This document shows, piece after piece, positions 1 to 10,389 of a stretch of DNA of 64,000 nucleotides. The notes under the pieces are model-generated. The model was not told the DNA's origin. It searched no databases and saw nothing but the letters and a program-made list of their open reading frames with translations. Each line of letters opens with the position of its first letter. Position 1 is the stretch's first letter. Source of the DNA: Metarhizium brunneum (taxonomy: Eukaryota > Ascomycota > Sordariomycetes > Hypocreales > Clavicipitaceae); assembly GCF_013426205.1 (NCBI RefSeq), contig NC_089422.1, positions 8,149,001-8,213,000 on the forward strand. Reading direction: 5' to 3'. Made by a program: the position numbers and the translations under genes.

Positions 1-1
1 T

Positions 2-475
2 ACCGGCATCCAACTTGCAACACCGCATGCGCTCATTGCAACGGCAACGGCACTGGCTATCACAAGTCGTGCTGTCTCAGTGGCAGTGTTTACGGTCATC
101 TTTAGCATTGCCTTCACCGAACGGCTTCAGCCAAACATTGCCAGTCAGGTGCCTATGGCCGCACTCAAGGCCGGGCTCCCAGCGTCGTCAGTGGAAGCTT
201 TTGTCGGGGCGTTGGCGGCTAGGGACATGGCGGCCCTCTCGCAAATTCAAGGTGTCACGCCTCAAATCATCGCCGCTGGCATTCAGGCCCTGAAACAGGC
301 GTTTGCAGACAGCATTCGGGTGGTTTTTATTATAGCTGCTCCGTTTGGGGCTCTTGCTTGCCTTCTCTGCTGGTTCTTGGATGACCAAAGCAAAGAGATG
401 AACTATAGAGTTGATGCGCCAATTGAGGATTTGCATGCGCGTGCTCGAGCGTCAGATGCTGTTATTGGGCCATGA
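2..475 (+). CDS. MFS efflux transporter, TRI12/siderophore-transporter type (3' end only)
   Basis: The frame is open from the left edge, so the start lies outside the window; the internal GTG at 80 is not a start. About 157 C-terminal residues are visible. They contain a hydrophobic helix running into a segment rich in small residues (around 'TERLQPNIASQVP'), a long extracellular-type loop, a last membrane helix (around 'VVFIIAAPFGALACLLCWFL') and a short cytosolic tail. This layout is typical of the fungal 14-helix major facilitator proteins that include the trichothecene pump TRI12 and siderophore-iron transporters. The protein would sit in the plasma membrane and export, or import, a small molecule by proton exchange. 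The substrate cannot be told from this fragment. It is followed by AT-rich non-coding sequence. Confidence 0.75.
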   Translation, partial: TGIQLATPHALIATATALAITSRAVSVAVFTVIFSIAFTERLQPNIASQVPMAALKAGLPASSVEAFVGALAARDMAALSQIQGVTPQIIAAGIQALKQAFADSIRVVFIIAAPFGALACLLCWFLDDQSKEMNYRVDAPIEDLHARARASDAVIGP

Positions 476-1329
476 ATGGAGAGAAAGCTGTACAATAGGG
501 AGTATTCTTGGTGATGAGCGAAATTCCTTTTTCCTGGGGAAAAGAAGATGGGTTAAATGGGAGTGTTTACGAATATAGTAAATATAAATAAATTTTTGTC
601 TTGTTTTATATTCTTTCTCTGTGATACGGGGAATCTAGTACATGGTATTATTATTTCTTTAGCTAGTATAATTAATGTATTATAATACGTTCTGTGTTTT
701 TCTCGCGGTATATTATAGTTTTATAGCCTAGTACTTTTTCAACAGCTTCTAGATCATCCGTTCTAAAGTCCATAATAGCTGGCATATTTAGCCTTCATCA
801 TCTTGAATATTAAACGTTTTTAGTCTTCTTAAGGCCCTTGGGGACAAAGGCGTCTTGTCTATATAAAGCAGCGGGAAGTCTTTAGGCCTAGAAGCCCAAG
901 ACTTCAACTAGGTCATCGAGTCCTTGTGTACATAAGTAACTATCGTCAACTTCGAGTCCGTGTGCCAGTTGTAAAGAAGGGTTACAGGTAGACACTTTTA
1001 GTTATCAATCACTCCCGTCACATGTATTCCCAAATAACTACTCGAAAACTCATCTCCTATTCACTCTATACCCCTCTCGTTTTGACACAGTTGGTAAATA
1101 ATTCAGGAGTTCCATTCGCATTCTTCACAATTTAGTTATACTACTCTACTTCAGCGCCGATTTTCTCCCCTTCCCCCCCTTTACCATTCAGACAGTCTTG
1201 TATTCGTCACTGCGCTCGCCTCCTCAGCATTCTTGATTCACTAAGTAAAGGAACGTGTATACTCCTCTATCTAGCCAAGCAATTGCCTACTGGCCTAGAA
1301 AAGAGGCCTCGATTCTGCAAAGACGCGAC
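476..1329. other. AT-rich intergenic stretch
   Basis: This gap of about 850 bases is visibly richer in A and T than its neighbours, especially 555-740, which is full of TATA/AATA strings. No intact gene is seen. It contains a possible decayed coding remnant on the minus strand (788-988), listed separately. Such composition next to gene remnants can come from repeat-induced point mutation of an old transposon, but no terminal repeats were recognised. Confidence 0.5.
788..988 (-). pseudogene. Possible decayed coding remnant, unknown family
   Basis: On the minus strand one frame reads about 66 sense codons with a single internal TAG near 914 before a TAA at 788. The peptide looks protein-like (for example 'RPKDFPLLYIDKTPLSPRAL') although the surrounding DNA is AT-rich. 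The TAG could be a mutated CAG codon. Upstream of 988 the frame is soon broken again. I do not recognise the family. Chance cannot be excluded for an open stretch of this length. Confidence 0.25.
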
Positions 1330-4300
1330 TCAACGGAAGAGCGTTAGTTTCGCGTCTAACGGGACCCATAACATCTCATCGTCACACCCGGGCAGTTGTG
1401 TCAGTACGTTAAAGATGGCAGAGTAGTGGGAACCTAGCAACAACTGGAGTTGACGCGGGTCAAATTGCGACAATTGGAATCTTGCCTGATCCCGGCGCGA
1501 GTTCCATTCACAAAGTATTCTTGCATGGTCCGTTTTGGTTACCGTGAACTTGGTGCCAAAATTAAAATCTAACTCCTCCTCTTCATAAGCAATGTCGCCG
1601 GCGTCCCAGAGGGATTCAAGCTGAGCCCTGAGGTGGTCGGAAACTGCGGCATTTTTGGAAAATGATCCAACACGTTGCGTAGGGCTGCGAAGAAAGGTAT
1701 TCAGACGCCCGCACTTGGAGCAACCACATGGCACATGGCTTAGAGCTAGTGTTGCGTTCTTGAGAGGCTTTTTCCCTACATATATCTTGACAAAGGCGCT
1801 TAGAATGACTGAAAAGAGAGTTTGACAATGCACCGAGTGCAGGGGTATGCCGCGGGAGAGTAAAACGGGAATAATCGAGTGTAGAAACGGCAACCACAAG
1901 GTGGGAAATTCCGTGCTTTTAATATTTGCAGCGCCCGCAGTGATCTTGGAAATGAGTAGTGCCATGAGATTATCCGTTTCGGTGCTGATATGGACGACGT
2001 CTGAGAAGAAACCAGCCAGCAGTTGAGGAATGATGACTGCTCGGACTTGTAGTCTTTTGGCTTGCAAGTCCGTGTATGCTTCGGTAACCGATGTTTTCCT
2101 CGCATGCTTGAAGTCCATGACCTGTATGAGAGACCGTGTCTGGTGAAGATGCAGAGAAATCTCCTTTGCAAAGGGATCATTGTGTAGCATCTCGTGTCGG
2201 AAAGTAAGAAAAAAGGCGATGGCGTCATTTCTTTTTTCGAGCCGTGGCGCCACACTGCCAAACGAGTTAGCATAATACGAAATAGTGAAGCGGCCTTGTA
2301 GAACGCACGTTTGAGAAATAAATTCGAGGGGGTCACGGAAATACAAGGCACTGCGCACGATAGCCTGTCCATCTTCGTTGCCCAAGGCCATGGATGCGGA
2401 GGCATCAATACACTCGCAAAGCATTTTGCGAGCCCATTCCATCAACTCAACCTCGGAAGACCCATAACGTGGAAAATTGTTTTTCGAAAGCGGTGCCAAG
2501 TTTCCAATAGCCTTGAACGCATCGATGAAGAACTTGTAATTCGAAACAGCCACGGATATTCTACCACAGTTAGCATGCCAAAGAGGAATCACACGCAGCG
2601 CCATGTAATAGACTTGCCCATTTACAATGGCTTTAAACCGGATCTTGGCGCCATTCTCGCCAAATCGAAGCCATTGCCGAAGCCAAATGAAGAAATCAGG
2701 CGGCAGGTCGCCGTCATGTTCCTCAGCAACGCGTGTCAAAAACCCGAATTCCTCGAGACCTACTGCGATTTGAAGGGCAAGAAACATAGCATCCCCGGTG
2801 AGAATTGGATTGCGGTCCGGAAAAGGTATGAGCTTGGTTTTCTTTTCCCAGGCATAATCACAGAGTCTCAGTACTTGCCTCCCTAATGACTCTGAGGCCT
2901 GTTGATGCACACAAAGTCCACCGAAATATCGAATCATCGAGTCGAGAGTCTCACGAACCGCATCAAAATCTGATTCATCCTTAATAAAACCGATCAACGA
3001 ACCGTGGGGGACGATGGCGATAGCCTAGATTTTAAAGAAATCAGCCGTCATCGTCATGTAGACATCCCAGGGACAGAAAAGGGGTGGGAGCATCCATTGT
3101 CATACTTTTCCTTGACGCAAGCTCACCACGTATCCGTCTGACTGTGAAGAATGAAAATGTTAGCACCTCTGGCTATTACCCTGAATTCAGCGTTTGTGAA
3201 GACAAACCGTGTCGCGTTTTATTTTCTTCAATTGTAGAATGGGATCTACAAAGCCTCCTCGGAGATTGACACCATTAGGGGCCGTGCCTTTTAGCACCAG
3301 GTTGCCGTCCAAGTCTACCAGAGCTTTCACCTGCGTGTGGTATTCTTCTGCTACAATTTCAAGTTCAGGATCATCTCCACAATAATAAAGATCTTCTTCA
3401 AAATCGACTTGTTCTTCTACGTCCCCGTCGTCGTCTTCGGTCCCGTCGTCATCTTCGGTCCCGTCGTCATCTTTATGTTTGTTGAAATACAAACTTCTCA
3501 CCTCGTGTTCTAGTTCGACCAGGAGAATTTCGATGGGAAACTCGCGGGATAAAGCTTTCAACGCCTGGACTTTATCAAGGTCTTGCATCTTTAGACCCTG
3601 CAAGGAAAAATTGGCTTTGGTGTAGGTATAGTGAAGAAGATGATAGGCGCACATGCAGTCAGAATCCTTCTTCATGTCCGAAAGCCACCGTTCCAGAGAG
3701 CCGCGAAGCTTGTAAACCATAGGTTGCTGTATGGCCGCCTTTAATGGCAGTGGTACAGGCGGATCGAAGCCAATATCAAAAACCAGAAACCATAGAAAGC
3801 CTGAACATACCTTCGCCACCTCGCAAAGAGATTGCGGGTAGAAGCAGGCATAGGACTGGCATTCCGAGGTTCGTAACCACGGAATATCCCTGTCGGGACA
3901 TGTCATAGTAATTCCACCTCCCTCGTGTCCTGATGGCAGACAGAGGAGCATGAGACCGAACATGCCCGGACGCTCATCCTTGAGACTGCACAAACTGGGT
4001 CAGGAGACGTGCAACAAAATAAGAAAAATAAGACATGAAAACATACGGCGAGTGCTCTGTTATCGATGGGACATTCCCGGCCTCGTAGATGTGCATCTGT
4101 AAAGGCTTGGCTGTAACACGAGTGTTGATCCCTAGATTCCGGGAGGCCTGGTCGCACAAAGCTTGAAGGAAGCTAGGCCAGTCAGGGTGGTACAGGGAGA
4201 ACTTATTTGCATCCAGAACCCAGTTGCCTCGGATAGGAGCATTGGTATTTCGGTATGAAGTCTCGCTGGGTGGAAGCGGACGAGCTTTCTCAATCATCTG

Positions 4301-4486
4301 GCGAGCCTGCGTCTCATCGAGTGGCATGGCTATATCGCCGACCCCGTCGACAAACAGGCCGCCGGGAATCTGTCCGGGCGGTTGATAGATTGATTGGAAG
4401 AACCTCGGCAATGGGACATTTGCAAGATCCTCGAAAAGCTTCGTCGAGCTGTTATTCCCGTTCTCGAATCCCCATTCCCAATCCAT
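1330..4486 (-). CDS. Large fungal 2OG-Fe(II) oxygenase-like protein, probably catalytically dead
   Basis: Model: exons 4486-4047, 3985-3208, 3141-3127 and 3024-1330, about 975 residues. The first intron (GTATGT...CAG) is firm; the 15-nt third exon is tentative, and without it the frame is also kept. The N-terminal part resembles the prolyl-4-hydroxylase-like domain of a fungal family of roughly 1000-residue proteins ('PGMFG', 'CLPSGHEGG'), and the C-terminal part carries that family's 'PCGCSKCGRLNTFL' Cys motif and 'TVTKTDHA'. Against the family pattern I remember, the iron ligands H-x-D and H-E-V read HSP and CEV, and the 2OG-binding Arg after S-G-Y/F reads Leu. An acidic repeat lies near residue 310. 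Family assignment is fairly sure; loss of activity is inferred. The reading frame itself is intact. Confidence 0.7.
3425..3475. repeat. 18-bp tandem repeat coding an acidic run
   Basis: Nearly three units of an 18-base repeat (core 'ccgtcgtcatcttcggt') lie inside the second exon of the 2OG oxygenase-like gene. On the minus strand it encodes repeated D-D-D-G-T-E. The unit is a multiple of three, so gain or loss of copies keeps the frame. The copies differ by only one or two bases, which suggests recent expansion. Confidence 0.85.
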
Positions 4487-5123
4487 GTCTCCGTGTTACT
4501 ATTTCTTGCTGCGTGGACTATGTGACTGAGTGAACAACTGGCGGCCTTGAAAGACGATATAGCCGAAGACACGAATGTGTAGTCGATGAGTGAATAAAAA
4601 AAGGCAAGAGAACAAACGGCGTGGGGAGGCTGGGAATGGGAATGGGAATGGGAATGGGACTATCAAGGACAGTTGTGCTGTTCGGGCAGCGAAATATTCA
4701 TCATCGGGCAGCATCCCCGCACTGAAGGCCTTGTGAGTAATTCGGTGTGACCGGGATGCTGGCACGGTCCTTCCTGAGCCCAACATGACTTGATTCGTCC
4801 TACGAAGAAGGAACGTTGTTGGGTTGATATTGTGTTACCCTGAGTGGCCCCCTATCAAGTTGCGGAGAACCTCTACGCATACAGCATCATGATTTCTTCC
4901 CGAATCTCAAATTAATCCAAATACAATAAAGCTTCTAGTGTTGCCGCGTGCGTGCCTTGTGTATTGTCTTTGAATACATTGCCGGTGTTCACTCGTGGCA
5001 TACAGGCCTAGCCTCACTTTGCCCGCTCTTCATTATACTCCTACCTGTAAACAAAGTCGACAACCGACTGGCGGGAAACTATAGACTCTATGAGAAGCTC
5101 ACATCATCTCTCGTCATTTCCAT
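4487..5123. other. Intergenic region between oxygenase-like gene and phospholipase C
   Basis: This holds the upstream region of the minus-strand oxygenase-like gene and the 3' flank of the minus-strand phospholipase gene. It contains a short hexamer microsatellite at 4631-4659. No further gene is seen. Confidence 0.6.
4631..4659. repeat. (GGGAAT)n microsatellite
   Basis: About four and a half perfect copies of GGGAAT lie roughly 150 bases upstream of the start codon of the oxygenase-like gene. It reads as ATTCCC on that gene's coding strand. Confidence 0.9.
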
Positions 5124-7280
5124 CTATGATTGGTAGTTGACGGCGTAGATTTTAAACCGGCTCCCATGACCCTCCCAGGTAATCTTGCCAGCATTCTCAC
5201 GATATTCGGGATCATGCTTAGACGACTTGCCCAAACTAACATACTTGCCGGACTTTGCGCCCTTGGCACGCAAGGTATAAGTTGACCCTTGAGCCTCGTA
5301 CTCGAAAATAAACGCCCTGGCCGCCGACTTTTTAGTCGTCAGACTTCCATTCTTGGAAACATAGGACTTTTCAGAGGTACTTTGGAGGTGGAAGGTGTTT
5401 CCAAAACGATTTCCATCGACCGCATGGAGAACCCAGCGCTGTCGAACATCATCATGCTCCTCGGCGCTTTCAAGAGCAACGACGTGCCCATTTTCCGCGT
5501 GGCCGAGGCCAAGACCGTTGCTCTCAATGGTAATATAGCGGCCTTCGGTAATGAAGCCCCGAACCTGCTTGAAGCCGTCTTCGACAAGATCATCCATGTT
5601 CTGCTCGGCATTGGCCTCGCCATACGGCACCGGCGGGTAGTTGCCATGCTCATAACCGTTCCTGCACCTGGCCGGGCCAACCCAAGCGCCCGTGAGAGAT
5701 CCCAGAGACAGATTGCCGCTCCAGTTGTTATCGGTGCGAGGCTCGGGGTCGCGCACCTCTGTGAGCTGAGGCAGGGAGTAGTCGGGGTTATCAAAGTCAA
5801 AGGCGTTCACCATGTCGGTCATGTGCTGGCGCCTCCAGTCGGATATTCCTTGATTAAACACATCGTAGCCGTTGGCCGCAGCCCAGGCCTCGAGAAACAG
5901 GAGATCAGAAGTGTGGTCACCGGTCTCGGCGAATACATGGCCTCCACGCGTCCACGGGGAGACGATGAAGCGAGGGATACGAGGACCTATTCAAGCCAGT
6001 TCAGCATCGGGGCGCAAACAGTCATGCGGTAACTCGACTTGGCAGCAGACTGGAGATCATGTTGAAACTCACCAGGACCGATGGGAACTTGTCCATTGTT
6101 GGCGTTGAACGGATCCGTGATCCATTCGCCGGGGGCATCTTGGGGAGCAACGGGTGGAATTACATGATCGGCCCAGCCTCCCTGTTCGTCGTAACTTATA
6201 ATGAGAGCGCTTTCTTTGTACGCGGGGCTATTTGTGACAGCCTCGACAACCTTCTTTTGTAGCCACGCTCCATCTATTGGCATATTAGGAGTGTGTTCGC
6301 TCAGTTCCTGCGGTCCTATAACCCAGCTGACCTGAGGAAGGGAGCCCTCGGCACAGGCATCATAGAAGGCTTGGAGGCCCGGGAAAGAAATTCCGTTTTC
6401 TCGCAAAGCGTCACCCTCTGGAGCGTCTTGATATTGCTTAAAGTAGGCCAGCATATTATCCTCAAAGTTATCAAAGTCCTGCCAGACTTGCCATGAGATG
6501 CCGGCATCTTCAAGGTACTCCGGCATAGTCTTCCAGACAAACGGAAAACAATTGTTTCCAGGAGAGTCACAGCCAGGACTAGCACGGTTGGATAGAATAT
6601 TGCCGCCCTGGCCATCGGGATTGGTATAGGAGCCTGCAGTATTGACAGTTCCGCTCATCCACATGACGCGGTTGGGATCGGTAAGACCGAGGATACTCTG
6701 ATAGGAATTATCCATAACTGTCCAACCTTCAGCAATATCCCAGTGCGTGGGCACATCCTCGCGTTTATAGTAGCCCATGCTGTAGTCTGTGTCATGTATC
6801 GCCCACCCGTCGCCTCGACCGTTATTGTAAGAGCCGTGCATGGCTTCCCAGCTATTTATTCCTCCTCCCATGCACTGCGTGGCTTCTCTCCAGTCGCCGC
6901 CAAGATAGTTGATGTGCCACGGTGACAAGTAGTCGACCCCGGCCTTGGGTTGTCTCATCGATCTGTAGTTGCAGCGATTAGACGAGGAACAGGAAATGGA
7001 CTGGGACCTTCTCACTGTCTCCAGACGGGAGTGCCATCGTTGACTTGTACATTGGGGTCACCAAAGTTGCGAACCCCGGCCATGGTGCCAAAATACTGGG
7101 CATAGTCTCAGCAGCAAGCTCTCGAGTCTTCAGTGTAACAGACCTGTGGTGAGGACATACGTGGTCGAAAGACCTGTTCTCCTGCATAAACAGGATGATG
7201 TGTTTAATGTCTTTGAGTGAATCGGCCTGAACAGTGACGGCCGAAGCCATCAGCGTCAAGCCGAGCGTTGAATGCCACAT
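5124..7280 (-). CDS. Secreted phosphoesterase, non-haemolytic phospholipase C type
   Basis: Model: exons 7280-7161, 7095-7016, 6962-6073 and 5986-5124; 650 residues, frame kept through three canonical introns. The first 19 residues are a signal peptide ending Q-A. The phosphoesterase domain starts at once with 'HIILFMQENRSFDHYFGTM', the metal-binding motif of the phospholipase C/acid phosphatase AcpA superfamily, and carries 'SYDEQGGWADHV' near residue 323 and 'ETGDHTSD' after the third intron. The last about 170 residues are beta-rich and match the position of the C-terminal domains of this family. It should hydrolyse phosphodiester bonds of phospholipids, such as phosphatidylcholine, outside the cell; exact substrate is not readable. 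It shares a 927-bp upstream region with the divergent multicopper oxidase. Confidence 0.92.
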
Positions 7281-8207
7281 GGTGAAGCGAAACGACCACT
7301 CGCAGTTTTCTGATCGTCAGAGGCGTCGCCGTAATGCTGCTCACAGAAATGATCTGTGAAGGGACAGCGAGTTACACGTTGACTCAAAGTTCCACTGAAA
7401 TTTCATGTTATTCCTGCACGCCATTTTGAAACTTCAAACCGGCTGGGACACCGACAGGATGAGACGAGGAAACAACTCCGGAATAGCCTTTTGTACATCG
7501 TCATGAACTCGGCAAGTCTTACCGCCATGATGGGCTCTTTTCCTCTTCCCCGAAAATAAGACTGGCAAAATTGGCGGCTTTGGGTTTTCCAACAATGGAG
7601 TCGGTGAGCACTTACTTTAGCAACTCCACGCAGATGCATCTGTGAGCAACACGTGTGTTATTATAATACAATCTCAGAAGTCATTGTCCAAACTGATTTT
7701 CTGTCGCAGACGGTCTCAATGCGTTGAGAAGGCACGTTGTTGCATTCTCCTGTGAAGGAGTGGCCGGGCTCCTTTAAAAAGCCTCGACGCGACTGTCCAT
7801 CCGTGGTGATGCGAGTAAATTCCACACTAAATCATAATAATCTTTTCGAATTCCAGTTCCTTCTTCATATTGACCTGCGGCTTGGAATACAGGGGTTGCC
7901 CGGAGATCCTCCCGGAAATACCCAACAGGTCTCGGCCACTCCGGTCCGCCATTGGCCATGTGTACTGGTTGTTTCAGATATTTGATAGCCATCAGAGTCC
8001 ATGTAGCAATGGATAGCTGGGATTGTTCCTGGTTGTACATTACAATTGCATTGGTGATACTCCGTGTCTCCAAGGTTCCTCGCGTGTATCCTCCCTTGCA
8101 GATACTTAAAAGCCGCCATGTACATTCTCCTTTACTTCTCTTACCAGCCACGTTTGGCATAAAATTCAAGACCTAGTCCTTCGAGAGTTGCAAGTCAACC
8201 GCCAGAC
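7281..8207. other. Divergent promoter region, phospholipase C / multicopper oxidase
   Basis: The phospholipase gene starts leftward at 7280 and the oxidase gene starts rightward at 8208, so this 927-bp segment must hold both promoters. A pyrimidine-rich run ('ctcctttacttctctta') precedes the oxidase start, as is common before fungal transcription starts. No gene is seen inside. Confidence 0.6.
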
Positions 8208-10389
8208 ATGGTCAACATTGCGCCCAGGAGCCCATGGCGTGTGCTGACGGGGGTTTCTTTGACGGTATTCACCTTTACTGGCTTAACTCTGTTCTTCGTC
8301 ATTGTTTTAAAGCATCTCGACGTTGGTTTTTTGACAAATTCCCGACAATTAGCAGCAACTAGCCATGGTACGGACGGCAACTTGTCTCACTACGGAGAAC
8401 TTGAGGATGATTCATTCGCGCTGCATCCGGAGCAACACGTCTTTCGCGCGCCACACACAATCCGTTTGGGCTGGAATATCACCAGAGAAGCACGCAGGCC
8501 GGACGGAGTACTTAAGGATGTGTACCTCATCAACGGTCCGTACATTTTCATTGCCTCTTGGTTTCCCTTGCTCCTGAGTTGAGTCCTGGCCGCGCTGACC
8601 GTGGACAGGCCAGTTTCCGGGCCCGACCATAGAAGCAAGATCGGGCGATACAATCGAAGTGACTGTTGCCAATGGGATCGCCCATGACACTCATGATGGC
8701 ATTGCAGTCCACTGGCATGGCCTACTGATGAAAGGTGAGCCTGCCCCTTGTTTGACCATGCCTCGACCACTTACACTGTCAATAGGCTTCAACGACATGG
8801 ATGGGGTCGTCGGGGTAACTCAATGCAGCATCTCTCCGGGCCAGTCATATACTTACAAGTTTGAAATTCACAAAGAGCAACATGGCACGTTTTGGTATCA
8901 TGCGCACTCGGCCGTCAAACGGGCGGATGGCTTGTACGGCGGGCTAGTGGTACACAAGCCGGCAGACAGCAGGGCAGTTCAAAGCGACGCTTCTCTCTAT
9001 GGATATGAGAGCGAGAAGATGTTGCTTATTGGCGATTGGTACCATTTGCCGGCTGATAGAGTGCTTGCCGAATACAAGGATTTTCGAAATTTCGCCTACG
9101 AGGTTAGCAGATCCATGCCCCCCTACCTGGTCGGCAGCCTTTTCACAACTTGATTACAGCCTGTGCCAGATTCATTATTGATCAATGGTGCTGGTTCCTA
9201 CAACTGTAGCAATGCGAGGCCAGGGAAACCAGTCGACTGCGTCGAGACAGACGCTCCTGAAGTCAAGGTTCCTGGTAACAAGGCTGTCCGGTTACGCATA
9301 GTCAACACGGGTGCTTCAGCTGGTTATTCGCTGCAGCTCGAGGGCGCAAGTTTTCAGCTCATAACAGTTGATGGTGGCACAGCCGTATCGAGATCTACAC
9401 CGCAATCGTCTACACTTGGTGTTCTCTATCCGGGGGAGCGTATGGATGTGTTATTACTGTCCGACGAAGCATCGCCTAATAGGAACAAACCTCACAATTC
9501 AACTATGAAGATAATACTTGATCTAGAGTGAGATTCACCCCTTCTTCTTCCTTCTGTCCAAGTTTGTTTCTGCTAACTCTCATCCATCTCACCAGATTAA
9601 TGCAACTAATGAATCCGGCGCTCACCCGGATGCAATCATTTTCTCTTTCATGGATACCGTCCGCAAAGACAGAACATCAACGGCAAGGCAACCCTCCCAA
9701 GGTTGATATCTACAATATTCAAAATGCCGAGGGGCTTCTCATACCCGAGGATGCACCCCTTCGAAAAAACCCAGTCGAAGTCGCTTTGCTATATACTAGC
9801 TTGAGCATCAATTCCTTCAAGAACGATGAACCGTGGGGTGAGCTCAATCACACATCGTGGACGTGGAAAGACCCCCAAGCAAGACCTCTACTGGCAATTG
9901 ATAGAACTGAGTGGGAAAATGGTACGGAGCAGGCGAATCCCCTCCGAACGTTTCGCGTTCCTCGATATGAAGCCGGCGAAGACCGTTGGTTCGACTTGGT
10001 GGTGAACAATGTCGATGACAAGGGCCACCCATTCCACTTGGTAAGTATTCAGCCGAGCATTTATGAAGATGCGTACTAATCCAAGTTAGCATGGGTACGA
10101 ATATTATGTTCTAAGTTCACGGCAGGGTGAACTTGGCCGTCCGTACAATCCGTTTGAAGGCGACCACAGCGCGCACCGTGTGAACACAAACACGGCGCTC
10201 AAAAAAGATACCGTCTATATAAAACCACGAGGTTATGTCATTTTGCGATTTCCGCTAGATAATTCTGGCCTATGGCTCATTCACTGCCACGTTTTATGGC
10301 ATCAGGCGGTGGGTATGGGCGTTGTTCTTCAGGTTGGCAATATATCCCAGACAAGCGCGCATAAAGCAGAGAAATCTTGCCAAAAGTAA
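8208..10389 (+). CDS. Multicopper oxidase (laccase/ascorbate-oxidase-like), membrane-anchored
   Basis: Model: exons 8208-8535, 8609-8734, 8786-9102, 9160-9527, 9596-10040 and 10090-10389; 627 residues. All four copper motifs are present in order: HWHG, 'WYHAHS', 'HPFHLHG' (joined across the last intron) and 'HCHVLWHQAVGM'. The protein should oxidise phenols, metals or similar donors with one-electron steps while reducing oxygen to water. The residue at the type 1 axial position is Met, as in ascorbate oxidase and bilirubin oxidase, not the Leu/Phe of high-potential laccases. Residues about 13-35 form one strong hydrophobic helix after basic residues and no clear cleavage site follows, so a type II membrane anchor is likely. 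Fungal relatives act in pigment synthesis or iron uptake; no permease or pigment synthase lies nearby to decide. The first donor, GTCCGT, is weak. Confidence 0.93.

Noticed and set aside
5289..6032. 247-codon plus-strand frame opposite the phospholipase gene
   Set aside because: Antisense to conserved phospholipase exons and crossing its intron; no recognisable protein features.
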